Part shown: positions 11,617 to 21,227 of the stretch, one piece after another
Position numbering within the stretch: the stretch's first letter is position 1
Layout: each line of letters begins with the position of its first letter
Source: Grammothele lineata
Lineage: Eukaryota; Basidiomycota; Agaricomycetes; Polyporales; Polyporaceae
Length of the DNA stretch: 24,967 nt
Reading direction: 5' to 3'
Assembly (NCBI GenBank): GCA_002150815.3
Contig: NDFF03000130.1
Coordinates: 1-24,967 of the forward strand
Made by a program: the position numbers and the translations under genes
The notes under the pieces: generated by a model
The model's database searches: none
What the model saw: only the letters and a program-made list of their open reading frames with translations
Told to the model about the DNA's origin: nothing

Positions 11617-12063
11617 TCGTGCACAGTAGCCTGCCCCACGCCGCGCGCGCGTCGAGGCGCAACGACTCGGAGCACCGAGACGTCCGCCTTTTCACGCACG
11701 CTAGTCGTGTTCAAGAGCCAGGTGCGTGTATGACACAATCTGGGGGAGAAGTAGAAGAAGACCAGTCGTGCACAACCGCCTGCCCCACGCCGCGCGCGCG
11801 TCGAGGCGCAACGACTCGGAGCACCGAGACGTCCGCCTTTTCACGCACGCTAGTCGTGTTCAAGAGCCAGGTGCGTGTATGACACAATCTGGGGGAGAAG
11901 TAGAAGAAGACCAGTCGTGCACAACCGCCTGCCCCACGCCGCGCGCGCGTCGAGGCGCAACGACTCGGAGCACCGAGACGTCCGCCTTTTCACGCACGCC
12001 GGTCGTGTTCAAGAGCCAGGTGCGTACATTACACGGTCTGAGAAAAGAGCGGAGGGCGTGGTA
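11617..12063. repeat. Three-copy 149-bp tandem repeat
   Basis: The units start at 11617, 11766 and 11915, an exact 149-bp period seen in the matching TCGTGCACA boundaries. Copies 1 and 2 differ at about three bases near their start. Copies 2 and 3 differ at two bases in the core, and then the last 40 or so bases of copy 3 diverge. Each unit has a GC-alternating run (CGCGCGCGCG), a hairpin (ACGACTCGG-AGCA-CCGAGACGT, one mismatch; 11811-11832 in copy 2) and a purine-rich end. Because 149 is not a multiple of three, the same sequence reads in different frames in each copy, so the overlapping open frames here are not evidence for protein. Confidence 0.9.
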
Positions 12064-13128
12064 GACAAGAGGATGGGCGGCGTTGGTTGCAACAGCTCAG
12101 CCGACTCAGCTGGAGTCTGGACCGCCACCGGTTCAACGTCTTGACGCGTCACATGGTATCGATCAGAATGTGAGCGGAGTTTAAAAAGGACCCGCTCCGT
12201 TCCGGCCGGCAGGTCCATCCGAACGGTCGGATTAAACCTCCGTGTCCGGATTGGACGTAGTACGCATGCAACCGACGGTTGTTCGCCAGCCGCCGCAGAA
12301 CAGTGTGGGGTCGAGAATCCTTTATGGGGTGAGGTGGGGATCGAGCTTTGCATAATAGAGTGTGCGAAGTGAGAACGGTGGAACGCGTCCAATGAAAGTC
12401 TTGGGTTAGGGACAGGCATGTGTTCGTCATCTTCCGGATCGTTTTCGCACATCGTCCGCAGCTCGCCCCGAAGATGCAAGCCCGCAGGGCAAATGCGCGC
12501 ATGGTACGCGCAGAGACAGCACTATATGAATACCATCCGCAAAGACTTTTCCTCCGCCCTTGCTTGTGCTATTGTTTCCTTGAGGTCCTAGGAACGTGTT
12601 GTTCTCCGTCCTGCAACCCACAGCCGCCTCGAAGGCGTTCTGATCCTTTGGCGCGCGACCTGTGGACTCCGTCCCGTGACACGCAAAACGCCCGTCGAAG
12701 ACATCTCCGGCCAGTAGTTCTCCTTGAAAGATCTATTCATAATCTGAGAACGTCCCGCATCGCTTGTATCTTTGTCCTTTTTGAGCGCAGCTCAAGCAGA
12801 CGCTGTGAGCGAGGGTGCCGGAACACGTCCCTCTTCGACACGGACGGTTAAAAGCGCTTAGACGGTCGTTTAAAACTTGAACGAGGACACGCAAGACATC
12901 GGCAAATGTTACCATGTCCAGCTCGGTGGCCCACCCTGTTGCCCAGGCAAGGTGCTCCATCACGCGCCCAGAGTATCTGCTCCGCTGTGGACGGCATGGA
13001 TGACCACCTGGATTATGTGGTGTCCTCAGTACGGGCGAGGAGCCCACGGGTCAACAATGCATCAAACCCGCGCGTGTCGATCAACGGTGAGCTGTGTACA
13101 TGCGCTGGGCTCATGCGCCGCGACTCAT
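12064..13128. other. Gene-poor stretch between the tandem array and inverted-repeat element
   Basis: No coherent gene model. The longest minus frame (12479-12009) starts plausibly (ELRTMCENDPEDDEHMP), but it runs into the tandem array and has no homologue I know. Plus frames around 12420-12851 and 12877-13184 are Cys/Arg-rich in the way GC-rich non-coding DNA often reads. Confidence 0.4.
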
Positions 13129-13711
13129 TACAGCAGATTGCAATATGGATGAGACTGACCGCGTTTGTTTGGAGCGACGTGTGACTTGCTGGAAGGCTCC
13201 GCTCTTCCAATGCACCTTCCGACCAGGTCTTCCAATCTGATAAGCGCCCACGAGCCGTCGTTTCCGGCTGCAGAGAAAGGCATCCGCTTGACTGTACACT
13301 ACCGCCAACGATGGCGAGCGTACAGATTGACATAAAGCGAAATATGTTAAGGCGCATATAGTTCTTCCATGTCCATTTACATCGCTTCCGGTGAATGGAA
13401 TTTCGATACAGAGAGTTATTTCCACGTTCTGCATTGTTGTTCCGCGAGTAATTAGCTAGTCTAAAATTCCTCTAAAAGTTCTGTATATTCACTGGTGCAT
13501 GAGAAATCACCTTTAAAGCCGCGCAGACCTGTTAACGTCACGCTAACATGCGAATGAGGTGTATGGCCAGTGTCCGAGCTGCCCAGCTTATCGGCGCCTA
13601 AGGGCCGGAAGACCTTGCCGGATAATGCGTCGGAAGATCGGAGTCTTCCAGCGCGTCACACGTCGCTCTGAAAAAGCTCGGTCAGTCTTGTCCATTTCGC
13701 AATCTCCTGTA
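13129..13711. mobile_element. Putative non-autonomous DNA transposon with ~106-bp inverted repeats
   Basis: Bases 13128-13233 and 13607-13712 are inverted copies. I aligned them without gaps and counted 21 differences in 106 positions (about 80% identity), around a 373-bp middle. The outer ends read TA-CAGCAGATTGC on the left and GCAATCTCCTG-TA on the right, so the element can be read as CAG...CTG (13131-13709) flanked by TA. This is the pattern of Tc1/mariner-type elements with a TA target duplication. No transposase is encoded. In the frame open on both arms, the 21 differences fall evenly over codon positions (7/7/7), which argues against a conserved protein. TA is too short to prove target duplication by itself. 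Confidence 0.6.
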
Positions 13712-14431
13712 AAGACTTCCTTGAGTTGTTCCGGAGGCAGCTTTCGTCTTCCTGGGGCAGTGACGCTGGTTACTGTCTTCCGGAAGGTGCTATCAGACGC
13801 CGTGAACACCCTGCCTGCCTAAGTTTCCGACTCGTGAGAACCATTTGTACCACAGCCAAGGCCCTCGAATCCCGATTGTTCGCAAGCCGGACACAGTAAG
13901 GGCGCCTGAGAACACTGGAAAATGACATTGATACGTTTCGTGTAAGTTTTAGTACTTAGCCATACGAGGCCGTCTAGACAATCGAGTATACTCGCACTAC
14001 GTTCAGGTTTTCGGCGCACATATTGGCGGATCGTCTTGCGACAACGCATGCTGCTAACCGCTTTTTCTGGCTCCGAAAAAGTTAGTCGCACCCGTCTGGG
14101 ACTGCTTTCGAGGCCAATGTCCGGATGACAACCTCTCCTCGGGGATGAGCGCCGTCAGTTACCATTTTCAGTAATATCGGAAGGCAGGCGCAATAGGCGC
14201 ACGCTGGTACGGTCTCCTTCCCATCCATGTCCGGAGTCCCGGATGACATGAGAGAGTAGGCGTATCAGGCGCCCGAACTCACCTCCTCCTCATCCGGATG
14301 ACTCTGGGCCACGGGCTTTCTACGTGCGGAATTTTGGCCAACGCTGACGCCCAAAATCGTTGAGCGCTGCCCGGATCTCCGAGTCCGCACTGTCCACTCG
14401 CCACTTTCCGGGGGTCCTACGTATCCGGATA
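13712..14431. other. Spacer between the two inverted-repeat elements
   Basis: No gene seen. The stretch from here to about 14730 is dotted with TCCGGA/CCGGAT-type words (near 14118, 14226, 14240, 14290, 14424, 14483, 14720), more than I noticed elsewhere in the window. Their meaning is unknown. Confidence 0.35.
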
Positions 14432-14785
14432 GATGCCCGCTATTGTAAAACCAGCGTCGCCTTTACGCTCGCCGGGGTGTATTTCCGGATCACGGAAAGC
14501 CTCGGCCGGGCCTGTCGGCAGCCAGTACGGCTCCCAGCTGCTCGCGACGGTCGACGTCCGCGATCTCCGTGACGGTTCGTAGAGTGACCAATGTAGGACG
14601 TAGAGCTTGTTTTCTGCCAAGCCGCGAAATTTTCCGCGCTTTGCGCCCAGCATGAGCGCAACTGGGTGAACGGTCGCCCTTCTTGAGCGGGCGTCTCAGG
14701 ACTCGGATGGGGTTTTGCCATGATCCGGAAACACACACCGGCGGCGCGAAAGCGACGCTGGTTTTGACAATAGCTGGCAACAATC
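14432..14785. mobile_element. Second putative inverted-repeat element
   Basis: About 70 bp at 14434-14505 reappears inverted at 14712-14783. Both arms share GCTATTGT-(C)-AAAACCAGCGTCGC and then a run ending TTTCCGGATCA-GG, with roughly 80% identity by eye and two single-base gaps. The loop is about 205 bp. The outer ends read gcTA-TTGT and ACAA-TAgc, again compatible with insertion at TA. The arms do not resemble those of the 13.1-13.7 kb element. No transposase is present. It could be a small MITE or a decayed inverted duplication. Confidence 0.5.
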
Positions 14786-15140
14786 AAATTCTCTGAGCGA
14801 CGGAAAGAACACAGGACTGATCAGTGCTACAACGCCAAGAATCACCAGGGCCTCCTTCTCCCGTCGTGTGCGCTGTCGGCGACCTGTTTGTATGCGCCAT
14901 GCGCTGTATCATGTCCGGGTTGCGCGCTTGCTACTCGTCGTTCATGCAACGTTGCACCGAATTGTCCCCTATCATCCAGGTCCCGAAGATTGTTACCTAC
15001 TTATCCTCTGGTAGCGCACCATATCCGCCCGAGTCATCCATGCCGCTGCATCGATCAATGCCATTTAGACAAAGTCCACAGGTGAGGATACTAAGATGGT
15101 AAGAGAGAGCAAGCATCAGATTGCACCAGAACCTCTAGAA
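14786..15140. other. Interval downstream of gene B
   Basis: Lies past the stop codon of gene B and probably includes its 3' untranslated region. A plus frame at 14824-15102 has a cysteine-rich look, but no splice partner or recognisable motif. Confidence 0.35.
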
Positions 15141-18100
15141 TTACAGCCCTAGGGATAGGTAAATTGCACGCTGGGCGGGGGGGAGAGTGTCGGGATCCAA
15201 CTCAACCTCTCGATCGCCCTCGTTTTCCACTCTTGCCGACGATGTAGTGGACCTCGCAGATTGTCGGATATGCTGCTCAGATTGCCTTGCCTGTGCGGTG
15301 CGGGTTCTGTCAGCCTCTCCGTGCTCCCCCTGGGGCCCTGTTTGTGGTTCGTATGCCGGGTACCCATCCACGCCGCCCAAAATGCCTCTCCTCATGTGAT
15401 CTTCGTCACCTTCCATAGCTGTGTCATGTCGAAGCCCTCCCGTTGGGGCAGCGGACCCGGGTAAACGATGTCGTCCGTAGATGGGTGGGGATTCCGCGTT
15501 GTTCGACTTCGGAGAGGGCATTTCCGTCATAGAGGGAGCGTGCGCGGAGACTGCTTTCGCAGCAGAGCGGGTGGTGGTGGAGTGAGGTTGAAGTAGAGGG
15601 CGTTCTTCTAGAACGTCGGAAGTCTCAGAAACCACGGGTTTACCCTGGGTGCAAAATACTTACCATCGATTATAGGTAATCTAGCAACATCAATGCCAGC
15701 GGAAGTCAGCCATCGCCGTATCTCCTCGCCGGTCGGAGCTTGTGGCGTTGCGGGTGGTGGCCGATTTCTCTCTAGGGCAGAGATCCGCTCATCCATGCGA
15801 GCGAGTTGAGGGAACTGCGGTCAAAGCAATTAATAGCGTGGGCGGGAACTTCGTCTAGAGCAGCCACTTACTATATCTTCTAGGGCACCGTTGGAGTGCT
15901 CTGACACAACGCCGGAGGACCTGGATGGCGGAGCCCCGTGCGGAGTTGCGCGCGCCTCCTCCAATTTAAGGAGACGCCATATCATCCACTCAATGACGAG
16001 CTTAGGTGCCTTGGTCGGATCTAAGAGGTTGGAAATGAGATCGTTCCCCGACAGACGTTGATCAGGCTCCCCGGCACTCTTGTCACCATCTTTCTCGCCG
16101 TTGTCCTTGTCCTTCACCTGGAGTGATCTTTCAATGTTCATGGTTGCAGTAGGTGAATACTGCACGGTGGGCGCGGTCGGATGACTGGAGTCGATGGCGT
16201 TGGACCATGCTAGCATGGCTGGGTCAACCGCGCGGAACAGGCCACGCAACGAAGTCAACTGGTCGTCTGAGGGTTGCCCATCCGGAATGCCCAATGCTTG
16301 TGCGATGATCTTCTCGTGTTGGCCCTTGAGCGCGTTGACCAAGCTCTGCTCTGAGGTAATCAGAGCCTTGGTCTTCTCTTGTGCCTCCCTGTAGCAATCC
16401 AGAGCCTCCTTGACCATGGTAACGTTAAAGCCAGTTTGCCACTCCAGGCAGGCATTCAACGTTGTCAGCCGGTTCTGGAACTCTAGCTCGAGCCCTCGGT
16501 GAGTGCGTCTCTCAGTCAGCAATTGTGCCCTAAGCTCCGAGGCATCCTCGATCTGGCGCAGGGCATTATCGAGGAAACGGAAAAGGAAGTGATGTCTCTC
16601 TGATACGTCTCCTTTGCGAGCGGCGTTGAGTTCTCCCACTGCGGCGTGAATGGTGCCGAGGGCAACGCTCAGTTTCATGATGGCTTGCATGACCATGTCG
16701 AAGCGACGATCTAGGAGGTCGGGTGCCCTGCCTTTGGGGAGGATAGCATGATATACGGTTGACAGGTCGGCGTCCTCTTTTTCCCACTCGCCCTGGTGCT
16801 CGAGAAAGTCGCACAACTTATTCTGTGCGTGAGCCAATGCATCGTTCACAAGTCTATCGCGTTCAGAAGTGGTACCGGCTTGAGAAGGGGTAAAAGATGA
16901 GGTAAATGGCAGTCCGTCGATACGCTCCACTGATCGTGTCTCCGAGGGTGGTGCAGATGCAGGACGATCTTGTCGAAGTATGTCAGGGGGTGGCAGAACG
17001 ACTGCAGAGGTGGACGGATGAAGACCGTCATTGTCGATATCCATGGAAGCTTCTCCGTGTAAAAGCGAGTCCCGCAAGGCTTGCTCCTGTGAAGAGGACG
17101 TCCCCGGTATATTGCCAAAGACTTTCTCGTTGACGTATGCTGCAGTGCCAGATCTAATATCACGCCAGCCCGAATGAAGACCTTCCAGGCGGGGACGTCG
17201 GAAATCGTCCTTTGATGAATTACGTGCGAACACACGGAATGACTCCGCTCCATCGCGCAGCTTGGACCGGTGGTCGAGACTATGCTTGTGCCCAGTGATG
17301 TTCATCTCTCGGAACACTTCATCGAGGGTGGCACTCGCATCGTGCGCTTTAAATTCCGACCGACTAAGTTGTGGTCCGGCAGACGACGGTCGAGGTGGTC
17401 GAAGGTCTTCGGCAGCGATACGGTCTGGGTCCATCAAGGCCGCCCCCATGGCGTCACGGTCGTAGTCGTCAGGAAGAGAGAACCGGGGGAATTTAGTAGC
17501 TTCTTCTGGGATCATGGGGTACACGCCCCGTTGGCGGGCCTGTTCAGGCATCATGGACTTAGGAAAGACCGGGAAGGTGCCATCTGGTGGGCTAACAAAC
17601 GCCGCCGGGGGGACATGTTGTCTGCCCGGCACAGGCCGCTCAAGCCGTGTATATTGTGCGACGACACTACTCGCGCAGCCGGCCTCGTCTCCTCCGGCGA
17701 TCGGTTTGTGTACGCTAACGAAGGAGTGGGCTGCCGCTGGTTTCTGGGACGATGTGTCTGGCTGCTCCTGGGGGACTAAGAAGACCGCGCAGTCAGATAC
17801 GTCTCCAGCAAGGTAAACGTGATAGATACATACCAGGGGGGTCGGAATCAGGCCTACCGAGTTGGGATTTTGCCTTTGGCCCGTCCGGTTCGTCGTCCTC
17901 TGACGCTTGCACCGTCGCGGTGATATCTTCTGTCGGTCGTAGTTGTTCCAGATCTTTCCACGATTCTGAGTCATTAGTCAACGGTCACTCCGGAACTCTA
18001 GATAGTCTCTCACCCGGGACGGTAGGGGGCTTCGAAGGTAGCAACCCGTGGCTCGGCGGAGACACAGATTCCCTCAGCCTGGACTTTTTCTCTATCGCAC

Positions 18101-20120
18101 GGGGTGTGGGATCGCTGTCCTTCCTTCTTTTGGTGGGTGTGTGTGGAGCACGAGCGAGTGCGGCTTCGGCGTGATTGTCGTCGCTGTCGTCGGCAGACGT
18201 TGATGCACGTGAGGAGGACGCGTGAATATCGGGCTCTGCAGCAGGAGTGGAGGAAGCCTTTCTTCCGCGGCCCTCACGTGGTGCTTTCAGTTTGGCTTTC
18301 CAAAGATTCATCGCTGTGGAATCAGGAGAAGGATCATCCTTTGATAGATGAGGTACAGTGATCTCATAGACGTCAGCCCAGTCTTGGATCATCTCCCGGA
18401 TTGCGGCATGAAACTCGTCGGATCCTGGAGTAGCCATCTTCACGGCCATGTCGTACGGGAGAGGGGTAACCTGCTTCTGGCCGCGGACATCGGTCGTTGT
18501 TGGATGCAAAGGTTGTTTCTCCTTTTTCATCTTCTCAAACTCTTCTTGGAACCAAGGCCAAACCTGGAGAGAGGCGGGCAGTTGCTCGGCCTTGATTTGA
18601 GGGCACATCGTGTTGCAGACGATAAATAGAAACATTCGGAAGAGATCCTCAACTTTCGGGCTGTTTAGCCCTCGGTGACCGGCGTTGATATTATGGCTGC
18701 AAGTGCACTTGCCCCTGATACAGAACATGCAGGTGAACATCCCCCCGAAAGGGACCAAACAGAACTGCCCGTGGGCTGCGCAATTCAGGCATGGCATGGC
18801 CTAAGGTGGACGATTAGGCAGTTTTGCTAGAATAGGGTGGGGAACCTACCATTCGAACCCACACTGGCTTCAGGGGGATGCGTTTGAACTGTCCGCGTAG
18901 CACGTCACGCAGAAGGATTTCCGGAAACTGTTCACTATTCACCACTTTCGCGATGCCTGGTGGCAACAACCCGCTGTCGGTGACTGTTCGTGAACGTTTG
19001 GGATTGCGTTCATCTTCGTCGTCGGACGGAGCCGACGTGCTTGCACGTTTGCGACTCGACGTTGTCTCCACAGAACAGGATCGCTTCCTGCCAGGTGCCC
19101 TCCCCGGTTTCGCCTGCTGAGGTTGAGATTGCTGGCGCGAGTCCTTCGACTTAGAACGAGTGCGGGGTGGCGAGGTTCGGGGAGTAGGGATGTGCGCTGC
19201 TCTGCCTCTTCTGGGGGTGGTCAGAGGAGACGATTTACGACCCTCGGAGGAGTCCGACGCAACCTCATCTCGTTGAGACTGGATACGTTGTCAACTCATC
19301 GAATCAAGAAGTAACCCGTTTGCTAATCATCACCTTGTCCGGATCGACGTCGACAGCCATGGCTTCGTCTCTCCTCATATTTTCTTGGTTCCAAATAAAA
19401 GCACGGTCACGATCCTCCATGGCATCGAAGACGGAATACTGAGGTACCGGTGATTTCATGCCAAGGGACTCCCAGATTATACCTACCGCCGCATGCGATG
19501 AGGATCTTGTACGGTAGGATTCAAACATTACTCACGATTTCGGCCTGTCCATGCATCCCCGTACATCCGTCCCAGCGCTGGCCTCCAGTGCGACTCACCA
19601 GGTGTGGGATCTAACCAGTTACATACATCAGCACAGCTAGACGTGCGGTGGCAGCGCAGAACTGACTGAAGTCTTTCCACCATTGTTGAACTTCCGGGTA
19701 GTCATAGGCAGGTTCAAAATTGTCGTCGACATTTCTGGGAGGTGGGGTTGCGGTTAGGTACAAATGATGGTCCACGTGGTATGGCTGAAAACTTGGGACG
19801 CGGATAGTTTCGCGTCCTGCTTGGCGGGCATGATGTACCTCCCACAATGCGCCAAGGGTAACGGGGGGAATTGATTGGTAGCTGCAGCGGGAAAGAAACG
19901 CATCCAAGATAAGAACGCGGTAGAAGTACTTCTTCTGCCACTCAACCGCTACCTCCGTAGCTGCGCCCGGACGAGCTTTCGAAGCCTCCTCCAGCTCCGT
20001 TGTCAGGACACGGATGACCTTGATTTCGATCGCCAAGGGCGGCGGCAACTTGCGCCAGTCCTTCACGTTGGTCGCCAGAAATATGTCGGCGAGGGAGGTG
20101 GACTGGGAAAGGGCGTCCAT
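15141..20120 (-). CDS. Gene B: large nine-exon protein with Zn2Cys6-spaced cysteine cluster, paralogue of gene A
   Basis: Exons: 20120-19627, 19582-19536, 19482-19334, 19278-18850, 18800-18014, 17965-17834, 17775-15872, 15814-15664, 15607-15141, giving 1,519 aa. Residues 1-165 hold the helical N domain (RVLILDAFLSRC at 68-79; HHAR). Residues about 235-330 are Ser/Pro/Lys/Arg-rich with NLS-like clusters (GRKRS, NPKRSR). A basic stretch (GQFKRIPLKPVWVRM) precedes Cys 377, 380, 387, 397, 400 and 407. A second basic cluster (KRRKDSDPTPR) lies in the linker. Residues about 1000-1290 are helical, probably coiled-coil, with LTSLRGLF and KLVIEWMIWRLLKLEEA. SAGIDVARLPIID ends exon 8. I chose the ATG at 20120 because it sits as far upstream of the conserved DW..LP motif as gene A's ATG does; the frame stays open further upstream. 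Intron 1 (44 nt) is the least certain. Function is unknown. Confidence 0.78.
18699..18791 (-). other. Cysteine cluster of gene B (Zn2Cys6 spacing)
   Basis: Same CX2CX6CX9CX2CX6C spacing as gene A, with one extra cysteine two residues before the last (GKCTC). The Cys2-Cys3 loop (AAHGQF) again lacks the basic residues of classical DNA-binding Zn2Cys6 domains. A phase-0 intron (18849-18801) lies immediately upstream, at the same place as in gene A. Confidence 0.6.
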
Positions 20121-20547
20121 GTGCAGGAAATCGGAGATGGAGTCCGCTGGACCGTAAGACGTTGAGGGATGTGTCACGTAAGCGTCGGGTTCGCCGAACA
20201 GGTGTGAGTCGATGTCAGAACGATATGGAACATGAGCGTCAATTAGTTGATCTCGCGACGCTGAGGGTTATGGGACATCCGAATCAGTATCATACTATGT
20301 AGGTGAATGTACAATCGTCGCATCGAATGCCAAGTGCACAAGGATTATGCAGCTAGGAAACACACAGGACGCGACCGTACCCAGAGAAGTAGTACGTTTC
20401 TTACAGCAGCGACGGTACCTGTAGCGGCGTCTAACACGTGTACCAACGTCCGGATGCCGGCAGCGTGATCTCGGTCGGCGTTTGATAGGAGCAAGCGGCG
20501 CACATTGAGGTCGTATTTTACGAGCCCAGATGCCATATATTAGACTT
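20121..20547. other. Upstream region of gene B
   Basis: Should contain the promoter and 5' untranslated region of gene B. The coding frame of exon 1 remains open up to about 20270 without an ATG in frame, so a further 5' exon or an upstream start is possible. A minus frame at 20536-20345 (63 codons) has no supporting features. Confidence 0.35.
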
Positions 20548-20925
20548 TCAGTGAACTTGTCTCTTGAGCGGCGCTAAGGCGCCCTGGGTTCCGATTCTTT
20601 CGAACACGGAGCAGGACTCAAGGCGACCAGAGTTGTGCATGCGTAAGGCTACAGGTTCACATTCTGGGCATCCGGTATCCATCCCGATACGCTGCCGCTC
20701 CTGCTCACATACACTCTCGGGCGCACGAAAAAGGACGGAAAATGCAGACGCCATGAAGGACGCGCGCCAGACACCGTCGCTTCGCAGACGAACCAACGCA
20801 CACTCGCACAACACCGCATCCATCGCGGTGAGGTGGACGGGGGCTGGCAGGCGCCCCATGAAGTGCTTCGAGTTGAACTGGTCGTGGTGTCGTAAATGGG
20901 GAAGTGTAGTCGCCAGGGTTCGCAT
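20548..20925 (-). CDS. Candidate gene H: single exon-like open frame, minus strand
   Basis: The frame encodes up to 125 aa from the ATG at 20925 and stays open upstream to about 20970. Codon choice favours G/C third positions, unlike the competing plus frame at 20564-21007. It holds several cysteines, including a CPEC pair near residue 86 and a C..C about 20 residues later, which could be half of a metal site. No family is recognised. A CTGAC branch-like site followed by GATGAG just upstream could be an acceptor, which would make this a terminal exon of a gene whose earlier exon lies near or beyond the 21.0-21.3 kb mini-element. Confidence 0.35.
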   Translation of the reverse strand: MRTLATTLPHLRHHDQFNSKHFMGRLPAPVHLTAMDAVLCECALVRLRSDGVWRASFMASAFSVLFRAPESVCEQERQRIGMDTGCPECEPVALRMHNSGRLESCSVFERIGTQGALAPLKRQVH

Positions 20926-21092
20926 TGAGAAACGGGTGATGATCTCGAGTAAGGTCCGCTCATCCGGTCAGACGTTATACCTATCAAGGAGACATGCAAC
21001 TCGGTGATCTTAGCCAGCAGCGCCGCTTGAGCGCTGTGAGCATTCCGCTGTACTTACTTACGGTCGTTGTAGCGAGGCCCGAGGGTGCCAGG

Positions 21093-21179
21093 AGTTTAGA
21101 CGCTTGCCAGTGAAAGTCACGTGCAGAGAGGCTTTGGGAATGGCGCACAGTTTAGACGCCTGCCAGCGAAAGTCACGTG
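21093..21179. repeat. 31-bp direct repeat pair, each ending in CACGTG
   Basis: Bases 21093-21123 and 21149-21179 match at 29 of 31 positions (AGTTTAGACGC-TGCCAG-GAAAGTCACGTG) with a 56-bp period. Each ends in the palindromic E-box CACGTG, which bHLH proteins of the Cbf1/Pho4 kind bind in fungi. Because 56 is not a multiple of three, this is unlikely to be a protein-level repeat. Confidence 0.75.
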
Positions 21180-21205
21180 AAACGCGAAATTTCCGGTACA
21201 GAACA

Positions 21206-21227
21206 CCGATTCTCTTTAAAGAATCGG
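21206..21227. repeat. Perfect 8-bp-arm palindrome
   Basis: CCGATTCT, six bases (CTTTAA), then AGAATCGG. It lies inside the 225-bp mini-element, close to its right end. It could form a small hairpin or be a dimer binding site. Confidence 0.7.

Noticed and set aside
10659..11695. Long minus-strand open frames (up to 256 codons)
   Set aside because: Codon use is poor, composition is Pro/Arg/Ser-rich as expected of GC-rich antisense, and the plus-strand model has a clean intron.
11619..12144. Overlapping plus-strand open frames with repeated peptide inside the tandem array
   Set aside because: They arise from the 149-bp unit being read in shifting frames. There is no splice logic, and the repeat is better described at DNA level.
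13111..13822. Similar peptides on opposite strands (FQQVTRRS / FQRVTRRS) as a gene pair
   Set aside because: The DNA is one inverted repeat and its differences are spread evenly over codon positions, so no protein selection is visible.
15141..20120. Gene A and B as transposase or CxC-type KDZ transposon proteins
   Set aside because: I found no acidic catalytic triad context, no terminal repeats around either gene, and the cysteine spacing fits Zn2Cys6 better than the CxC clusters I know.
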